From: Dunaliella salina
Taxonomy: Eukaryota; Chlorophyta; Chlorophyceae; Chlamydomonadales; Dunaliellaceae
DNA: 34,511 bases
NCBI GenBank assembly: GCA_002284615.2
Contig: MU069640.1
Coordinates: 373,500 to 408,010, forward strand
Reading direction: 5' to 3'
Made by a program: the position numbers and the translations under genes. This document shows positions 28,359 to 34,511 of this stretch, one piece after another. Numbering within the stretch: position 1 is the first letter of the stretch; the number at the start of each line of letters is the position of its first letter. The notes under the pieces are model-generated. The model made no database searches. It was not told the DNA's origin and worked only from the letters and a program-made list of their open reading frames with translations.

Positions 28359-28676
28359 ATGGATATCGTTCGCATCGCCATCATTCCCAGCATTGCATAT
28401 GCCTTTCCAGTCACACCCTGCCCACAGAACGACCTTGCTTGCTGGGATACATGTGTCCTCAACACTACCAAAGAGAGGTACAAGCTCTGGCATGACACTG
28501 CCACAGCCATCCTACGGGAAGACAAAATTAACTATGGTCTTGGCTGTACATCCCTTGCAGTAGAACGTAATGCAAGATGCGCAACGGCCCTCACCAGCAG
28601 CCTCAGTAACACAGGAAGGCACGGCAGGCTCACCAAGGCCATGCTTGAATCGCAAACCAACCGAGACAATGTGTAA
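28329..28676 (+). pseudogene. LINE A: C-terminal part of reverse transcriptase
   Basis: Residues after the ATG at 28359 read DIVRIAIIPSIAYAFPV, then LACWDTCVLNTTKERYKL, REDKINYGLGCTSLAV and GRHGRLTKAML, ending in TAA at 28674-28676. The frame is open upstream of that ATG into FATPKQT, so the ATG is not a true start. IIPSIAYAFPV followed by a W-D and KLWH segment fits the thumb/linker that follows the RT palm in LINEs. The catalytic YADD-type palm is absent, consistent with 5' truncation. Confidence 0.55.
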
Positions 28677-28735
28677 TCAGGAGCTTCAACCCATGTCGCC
28701 AAACCTCCAGCTTCATCCTCAAGCAATTACCCTAC

Positions 28736-29753
28736 ATGCTCCGTGTTAGGCAATACCTCTGCATCAACAACAGCGAACTTGACGTCTCCTATCAAGGAGA
28801 ACCTTACCTTCTCACCAGCATCACTCCCATAGTAAAAGTCCCCTCAATGCCAATGCAACCCACCCTTAAAACCCTAGCCTGTCACTGCACTTTCGCCCTC
28901 ATGGAAATAGGCGTATACAGGCTCTCAGCACTGCTCAATGACAACCTCACATACATAATTGATGGGAACAAACTCACCTCCCTGTTTGGCCGCAAATTAA
29001 GACCAAGCATATTGTGGCCCTTAATAGGCTCTCCCATACTCTCAACACCCACAACCTGACTGAGTTCAGGCCTGACCTCATCAACACAATCATACAGAGC
29101 CAAGACAGCTCACCCAATAAAACCCCTGAATCACGTTGCATAAATAATATAACATATGCAGAATTGGTGAAAACAGAACACCAACAGGCTGGAACTGGTC
29201 AAAGCTTTACACAGTCCATGCTCCCCCAAACCCCCACATCCTCAACCCAGACCATGGGGGTCATTCCTCTCACACACACATACATCCTGAATCCAGAATT
29301 TACAGCAACCCCCTCTTTGCTGCTGAGGATATGGAAGTAGAAATTGCTCTCCCCAGTAACCAAGATAACCCCTCCCCAGACAGGCAACGTCAGAAAGAGT
29401 TCCATGCATGCCAAGGCAGGCGCACTCGCAAAAAGGAAATATCCCAATGCAGAACAGCCGCAAACCAAGCACATAACTTTCACCACACTCAACCCCTCTC
29501 GACACCCCCCTCACAGGCCCTGCCCCCAGAGCCCACTCAGACCCCACAAATTGTGGGCAGGAGGCCCAGAGGGAGCCAAAACCCAATAAAACTTCTAGAG
29601 CGTAACACACAACCCCTGATAACCCCTTGTCCTCTACCTCCAAAGACACCTGGCACTGATGTTCCCCAGTGGCTCTGGAATTGTAAACAGAATAAGGCTT
29701 TTGCGTTAAGCGCAGTTGAAGCTAGCAACACCATTTCCACTATGACCATGTGA
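28736..29753 (+). pseudogene. LINE A: linker region in three broken frames
   Basis: Frames 28736-29059, 29014-29340 and 29331-29753 follow one another with frameshifts between them. The first has LRVRQYLCINNSELDVSY and TLACHCTFALMEIGVYRL, the second TEFRPDLINTIIQ. The third is rich in Pro, Gln and basic residues (QRQKEFHACQGRRTRKKE) with PPSQALPPEPTQTP. The composition change to proline-rich sequence marks an unstructured linker before the PHD finger. No domain recognised. Confidence 0.45.
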
Positions 29754-29939
29754 TCCTACAAATTTTGGGCTGGCAACATTTGCGGAAGTACAAGAGATCC
29801 TCTCAAGAAAAGCAGCAAAAACAATACAAAGTACAATGGCACCCCGTCACCATTTAAAAATGGGCTTTGCCCATCTTCAAAAAAGGACGGCCTGAAAGTG
29901 TCCTATTCAAAGCATGTACCAGGGAGAACTAAACTAGAC

Positions 29940-30314
29940 ACATGCTGCTAGCTCTGCTGGAGCACATGGAGCAAAGAATACACCTTTGAAAGTCAAATCC
30001 ATGATGATATGCCCACCTGTGATACCTTCCACCGCACATACCATTGCGACTGTCTCCTAGATGTCAAAGCATGCTCACAAAATGAATGGGTACTGGACAA
30101 ACTAAATGAGCACTGGGACTGCCCTGCATGCGCCTCTCTGTCAGACTCTCAAAAAGCGGAAAGGATCAACTCCTCTGAAGATTGTGAAATGATCTATGTG
30201 GAATGGCATCCTAAATGGGAAGCTGCTGATACGTTACAAATGCATCCAGACTTAAATGCTCATGTGCAAGCCTTTGACTTGGAGGAAAGACCAAACAAAC
30301 AGAAAACTCCTTAG
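29940..30314 (+). pseudogene. LINE A: PHD finger and chromodomain-like segment
   Basis: The frame crosses a TAG at 29949-29951 inside the first Cys pair (C-x-x-C). It continues through CDTFHRTYHCDCLLD and ends the finger with WDCPAC. The pattern C-D-x-C-x-R-x-Y-H-x-x-C-L ... W-x-C-P-x-C is that of a PHD finger; one Cys is Phe here (TTC, one base from TGC). PHD fingers read histone H3 tails. About 30 residues on, MIYVEWHPKWEAADTL and HVQAF resemble the Y-V-x-W ... W-E-x-A-x-x-L ... F core of chromodomains, which bind methylated histones. The PHD call is firm; the chromodomain call is tentative. Confidence 0.55.
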
Positions 30315-30423
30315 ACGATGAGATAGACCTAGACAATCTTGCCAACCAAGGCTTCGAAGGCAATCCCTTGGAGCCTGTCTGACTCTACATGGATCTCAAC
30401 TACCGGCTGCGCCATTTGCAAGG

Positions 30424-30840
30424 ATGTCACCTTTGACTTCCAACCTACCAACCCCCAGAACAGATGTCATGCCAACATGGCAGTGTGATACTATCATTAG
30501 TGTTGATCTCATGAAGGAACCTCTTCACCCTGACACATCTGATGAGGTCGCCTTGCCAGCACAAATGTCGGAGGTAACCACAACTGAATGCGCCTGTGTC
30601 TACAATGCCAATGGCAAGTGCATTGGTATGCTCAATGTAGACAGGCTTGTGACCCTGCTTGAAGCCTATGAAGCAGCCAAAAGGGCAGGCATCCATGCCA
30701 CCATTCAACCACCTGTCCAGGATTCAGCAACTGGAATTATGGGACTGCTCTCTCGTAAAAAGGCTCGACAAAAAGACCTTTCAGCCAAGAGCAAAAAGCT
30801 CTACACTTCTAGCACGCTGATCGCACCTCTCCACATCTGA
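30424..30840 (+). pseudogene. LINE A: unrecognised segment between reader modules and methyltransferase-like part
   Basis: An open stretch of 138 codons from the ATG at 30424 to TGA. It has an acidic N-terminal part (DLMKEPLHPDTSDEV), a CACVYNANGKCIGMLNVDRL segment, a helical-looking LVTLLEAYEAAKRAG and a basic RKKARQKDLSAKSKKL end. It is the longest undamaged stretch upstream of RNase H. I do not recognise a fold. The next domain begins in another frame about 35 bases after its stop. Confidence 0.45.
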
Positions 30841-30874
30841 TGAGCCCTGCATACATGGTGCAGGGTCTCAACAG

Positions 30875-31340
30875 AGAGATTTTCCAGCCCCCTTGAATTT
30901 GGCGAGACCTGCAACACCTATTTCAGCGCAAACTGCCGAGAACAGGTCTTTGGAGCGCGTGCAGACGCCCTCTCTATGCGCTACACTGGCTTCTCCTTCT
31001 GCCATACCCCACATGACGATGAAACAATGTTTAAACTCCTGCGCCACGCAGTGCACTCCTCCCTCCAAACTACAGATCCAGTTGCCACCTTCATGTTCCT
31101 GCCCCACTGGAGAGGCTTCAGCTGTAATGCTTACATGAGCTGGATTACCCAATACCCACATCTTCCGAAAGTGCTTGCCAATTCCCTGCCAGAAACATCC
31201 ACTTCCAGGCACCACAGCACTGGTTTGATGCAATTCCCAATTCCACCCCACCTTCCTATCCTATGCAATTCATTGTTGTCTGGAATCCCAATGCCAGAGA
31301 AGCACTAGATAGCGCAAACAAAGATTGGTTTGAACTATTC
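30875..31340 (+). pseudogene. LINE A: PCIF1-like adenine methyltransferase-like segment
   Basis: In one frame from 30875: FSSPLEFGETCNTYFSAN, VFGARADAL, TGFSFCHTPHDDETMFKLL, FMFLPHWRGFS and AYMSWITQYPHLPKVLAN; after a frameshift near 31190, HFQAPQHWFDAIPN and MQFIVVWNPNA. The series F-[AS]-S-P-L, then Y-x-S, FG, then an NPPF-like site followed by acidic residues, a long helix and a hydrophobic strand ending in P-x-W is how PCIF1-type N6-adenine methyltransferases are built. The motif IV equivalent is C-H-T-P-H here and C-H-P-A-Y in LINE B, so the first residue is His rather than Asn in both. Activity is doubtful for these copies and unproven for the family. Confidence 0.5.
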
Positions 31341-31519
31341 CAACAAAATGTTCCGGCTGACTGGCTACTCCTAAATCCTGCGAACCCAACGCCACTGCGT
31401 GCCCATCAACACCTAGCATCAAACACTTGGAAACAGAAATTTCAATCACTACCCCCTGACATTCATAGCTTTTCATACGAGTGCCTTCAGGCAAGGGCAG
31501 CCTTCATTTCTGACAACTA

Positions 31520-32010
31520 CAAGAAGGCGTTCACACCTAAAATCAAGGGCTGGAGAGAAATCACCTACACTGACGGCAGTGTAATTAAGCACAAAGATGA
31601 TGACTCCCCACCACTTTTTGGCACAAGTGTTTATAAACCGGGAATGGACACTACTCAACCTTCCCAACATTTACAACTGCACAAAAAAAAACCAATGGCC
31701 ATGGGCCTACCAATACCATCACTAAAGCAGAACTTGTGGGTATCCTTGTGGCACTCCAACACAAGCAGACTAAAATTGCCACCAATAATGCACCCTGCCT
31801 CTTCCAGTTGTCAAATCAAATCCTTAATTCAATGCGTATGAGGTATCACATACACACAGAGCTCATTCATGCAATATCAACCATTACAGAGCACTCTCCC
31901 CACCCTATCCATTTATACAAAGTCAAAGCCCACTCTGGCATTATAGGAAATGAGGGAGCTGATGCTTGCGTTTGTATCGCAGCCCTCTCAGACACCATAG
32001 ACATTGCATT
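31520..32010 (+). pseudogene. LINE A: RNase H domain
   Basis: Motifs in order: ITYTDGSVIK (first Asp, about 31560-31590), ITKAELVGILVALQ (Glu, after a frameshift near 31700), KIATNNAPC (third acidic position, here Asn instead of Asp), and YKVKAHSGIIGNEGADA (His and final Asp). LINE B keeps ATDSS at the third site, so the Asn is a decay mutation. The frames are 31263-31841 and 31736-32056. An RNase H domain between RT and a C-terminal endonuclease supports the Dualen/RandI assignment. Confidence 0.7.
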
Positions 32011-32039
32011 TCCAAATGCCAGGGACCCTTTCCACAATT

Positions 32040-32695
32040 TTTATTGGCTTCATTGAAGGCCTCTTCCTCACGAGGTTATGGCATACACCGCTCCCACGCT
32101 TTCCCGATGCACTACCTCACCAACCTGCACGACAGACTTCAAACACACGTGCACGAGAAACACAAGCTTGGCTCTGCTGACAATTCTGGCTACCATTATC
32201 AGAGATGACGGACACTTAATGATGCCATACCAACATTGCAAGCACTGAATCTCGCAACCCAACCTCTCAACTTGCAAACAAAGAGATCAGCAATTACCTC
32301 TGGAAAAATCCAGGGATTACCCTTAAACAGCAAAAAAATGTAATGGAGTATCGTACAGATACACTGTACAATCAGAGTCATGCCTTCAAATTCAACTTTC
32401 CAGTTCTGGAAGATGCCCGATACTATAGTATGTGATGATATGGACCACATTGACCATAGTATGTGATGATATGGACCATATTGACCACATACTCCTCAGG
32501 TATACAAACGCAACAATGAGCAGAATGCACACCAACAGACACAATGCAGCCCTAAGTCTTTGTGTAAAAGCCCTCAGTGAAGGCCGGTTTGGCTCATCCC
32601 TTATTGGCATGGATGGCTGCAGTAACGAGAGACTCCTGGATCAGGCATACAGGTCCCTGAACACGTATCAAAATTCTAGGCTGGGTTTTCCCTAA
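32040..32695 (+). pseudogene. LINE A: connector, destroyed zinc knuckle and endonuclease start
   Basis: Encodes YLTNLHDRLQTHVHEKHKLG, the LWKNPGITLKQQ segment, YRTDTL, then the knuckle region and RMHTNRHNAALSLCV, GMDGCSNERLLDQ. In copy A3 the knuckle reads CPRC...LLGC. Here a 31-bp unit (ATAGTATGTGATGATATGGA plus CCACATTGACC) is tandemly duplicated across it and the last Cys is Arg, so zinc binding is lost. Confidence 0.6.
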
Positions 32696-33240
32696 TGGTA
32701 CTGGCACCCCTGCCCGGCACCAAACCCGTCCTGATGCTACCTTTGTGCGCCCTCTTGCAGGCAGATGAACTTACCTTGATCCTTCCAAAATCCCTCCTCA
32801 AGAAGGGACGTACGTCTTGTTGAACTGAAATCCTGTCCCGACACAAGCCTCTTCTTTACTCCAGAGCTGGTGAGGCCTCTAACTTTTGTTAGGGGTTCTT
32901 TCCTTAATGCACGCGGCCTTTGGCTTGCGTAGAACTTTTCTTTTCTTTTCTTTTCTTGAGCGTGCAGTGACCCAACATTCTCACACAATACCCAGACTTA
33001 AGGCCCTCAGCTCAAGAAATCCAAACAAGAATAACAAAATGATATTACACATCGTCTTTATTGGTGTGGCTGGTACCGTTTACAATGAGTATACAATTAC
33101 ACCCCTTAAACTTCTGGGCCTTCCTTTTTTTGTTTTAAACAAAAAGCCAAATCACTAGCAGCCAAGCTTAGGGACCATGCCATGCGAAGATGAATCACTA
33201 GCAAAAACGCTAGACATGCTCTTTGCTTTCAAGGGGCTTC
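32690..33240 (+). pseudogene. LINE A: PD-(D/E)xK endonuclease remnant and C-terminal segment
   Basis: The endonuclease equivalent of RPDAIFV and HLVELKFCPDT is present in broken frames at about 32725-32855. It is interrupted at 32868-32957 by a nested tail copy and resumes as RAVTQHSHTIPRLKALSSRN, KMILHIVFIGVAGTVYNEYT and TPLKLLGL. The motif pair would nick the target DNA. Stops after WVFP-equivalent codons and the insertion inactivate it. Confidence 0.55.
32868..32957 (+). mobile_element. LINE A tail-only retrocopy nested inside LINE A5
   Basis: A 90-bp insertion beginning TGGTGAGGCCTCTAACTTTT and ending in a TTTTC repeat tail, flanked by GAGC at 32864-32867 and 32958-32961. Removing it rejoins CTCCAGAGC to GTGCAGTGACCC, matching the uninterrupted site in copy A4 (CTCTACAGCATGCAGTGACCC). 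Confidence 0.7.
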
Positions 33241-33485
33241 TGGGAGGGGGTTTGGTGGAGACGTATCGGCGGAGGACGGGAGAAGGAGAGTCCGGGCTTC
33301 CAGAGGCATGGCGAGCAACCCTCCAAATCTTCATTAGATCTGTTCCTGGCTCTCTCCTAGGCTAGCTGTGTCTACAGTAGGTTCTGAGGGCCTTCTGGTG
33401 AGGCCTCTAGCTCTCCAGTTAGAGAACCTTCCCTTTACGCACGCGGCCTCTGGCTTACATATACTTTTCTTTTTTTCCTTTCTTT

Positions 33486-34511
33486 TTGCTTCCCTGTTTT
33501 CTGGCCCTCTCCCCCTCTCTCCCACTGCTCTTCTTTCAGGAGTCCTCAGATGCCTCCTTACCAGCCTGCCATTCACTGTGCATTGTCTTTCGGTATTTTC
33601 CTTCCAAGAGTAAGAAAAACAACTCGCTTCATCCATTTTGGCAAAAACTTCTTCTTTTTATGAGCATGCTTGCAGTCAATTCAATTAAGTTATTGTGACC
33701 AGAATCGAATCAACCTGTAGTCATGCCCTTTCCACAAACAATTTGAAAAGGAAGTCCCTTGTGAATGACATAGAGGATTGACTAGCAGCATATGGTTTTG
33801 AAGAAAGTGAGAAAGTGAGTAGCCGTGCACGAGGTGACACATGCACAGACGGCATGGTATTGCACATTTTTTTTATATGCCCTCGACAAATTACCGAAAA
33901 TTCTATCGTTGGAGGGATGGGCTGAGTCAAATAAAACCACCATAACGTGCTATCAACACAGCAGTTGCAGCAGCTATTGGATCAGAATGATTGATCCATG
34001 GACACATATATTAAGTTGATTCAAGTACATTGTCTTTACCTATCTCTTACACCTTGCAGTTGGTGAAGATGCCTACAAATTTCATACTCCAGAAACACCT
34101 GTACGAAACAAAGCACAGCACATGCACAATGCATGCAAAAAGGCAGCTCTGGGAGATTCCAATTTGGACAATTAAAAGTGGGAGCGGAAGGCACAGGTGT
34201 GCAAGAGGAGGGGGAAATGAGAATGAGCTGGGAATCCTGACCATGACCACCCCGCAAAATTTTCCCTCATCATAGCACATATCTCATCTTTTTGCCAAAT
34301 CAAACATGGAAAAGAACACCTTGCATGTAACAGGTTTCAAACCTCTGCACAGAGACAGCAAAATCATGTTTGGTGCCTGCGCACACCTAAAAAGAGTTTA
34401 GTTATCAAAATCATGCTTTCATGCATGCTCCTGCACAAACGGGGACTCTCAAGTTGCTTGATGCCCTTGCACGCACCCACACTGAACATCACCCAGCATA
34501 GGATGCACACA
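33486..34511. other. No recognised gene
   Basis: Begins with a CT-rich stretch (33486-33540). Several short frames on both strands have no domain, splice or repeat support. An exon of a neighbouring gene cannot be excluded. Confidence 0.4.

Larger units (their letters stand above)
28216..33485 (+). mobile_element. LINE family A, 5'-truncated long copy A5, ~5.2 kb
   Basis: Plus-strand copy starting inside the reverse transcriptase. Order: RT C-terminal part, proline-rich linker, PHD finger, chromodomain-like segment, unknown segment, PCIF1-like segment, RNase H, zinc knuckle remnant, PD-(D/E)xK endonuclease, conserved 3' segment and CTTTTC-rich tail (about 33463-33485). RNase H plus a C-terminal restriction-like endonuclease points to the Dualen/RandI clade. 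Any N-terminal APE endonuclease would lie in the lost 5' part. Many frameshifts and stops show it is inactive. No clear target duplication was found. Confidence 0.75.

Noticed and set aside
28143..28563. Frames with SKPFPE or GKVCSGKG repeats
   Set aside because: They are translations of the CAAACCTTTCCCTGAG minisatellite.

Overview
This is a eukaryotic nuclear window, most likely from a chlorophyte green alga (my best guess is a Dunaliella-like chlamydomonadalean). The clues are intron-rich genes with GT-AG introns, a TGTAA-type poly(A) signal, long TG/CA microsatellites, and LINEs with both an RNase H and a C-terminal restriction-like endonuclease, the layout known from the Dualen/RandI group of green algae. 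The organism call is inference. Two gaps of N (10741-11020, 23326-23486) interrupt microsatellites.

Two host genes are supported. (1) On the plus strand, the 3' end of a serine-rich protein gene (exons 1198-1399 and 2033-2453) with a TGTAA signal at 2732. (2) On the minus strand, a nine-exon gene (24672 to 17993, predicted 538 aa) whose C-terminal ~190 residues are a chalcone isomerase-like / fatty-acid-binding-protein domain behind a long Pro/Ser/Gln-rich extension. All splice phases agree. Intron 5 holds a dead tandem copy of exon 6.

The rest is mostly transposable elements, often nested. 41-620 and 11081-13110 are two copies of a repeat (R1) that starts next to a TG-rich microsatellite; the second copy is split by two hAT elements with perfect 8-bp target duplications, one still coding for a BED-finger/DUF659 transposase fragment. 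4570-7675 is a cluster of LINE family A 3' ends in both orientations, pierced by a 649-bp hAT-like element. 10045-10640, 13106-13620 and 25577-28110 are LINE family B pieces (minus). 28216-33485 is a 5'-truncated ~5.2-kb LINE A copy (plus), head-to-head with B. Two Harbinger-like MITEs (13733-14351, 25254-25573), a tRNA-like SINE family, and two copies of an unclassified repeat R2 complete the picture.

The most interesting signal is the LINE architecture. Between the reverse transcriptase and the RNase H domain, family A carries a PHD finger, a chromodomain-like stretch and a domain resembling PCIF1-type adenine methyltransferases. The methyltransferase-like part recurs in the divergent family B. 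The window copies are decayed, but comparing them exposes a retrotransposon that appears to have combined chromatin-reading and methylation modules with a dual RNase H / PD-(D/E)xK machinery.
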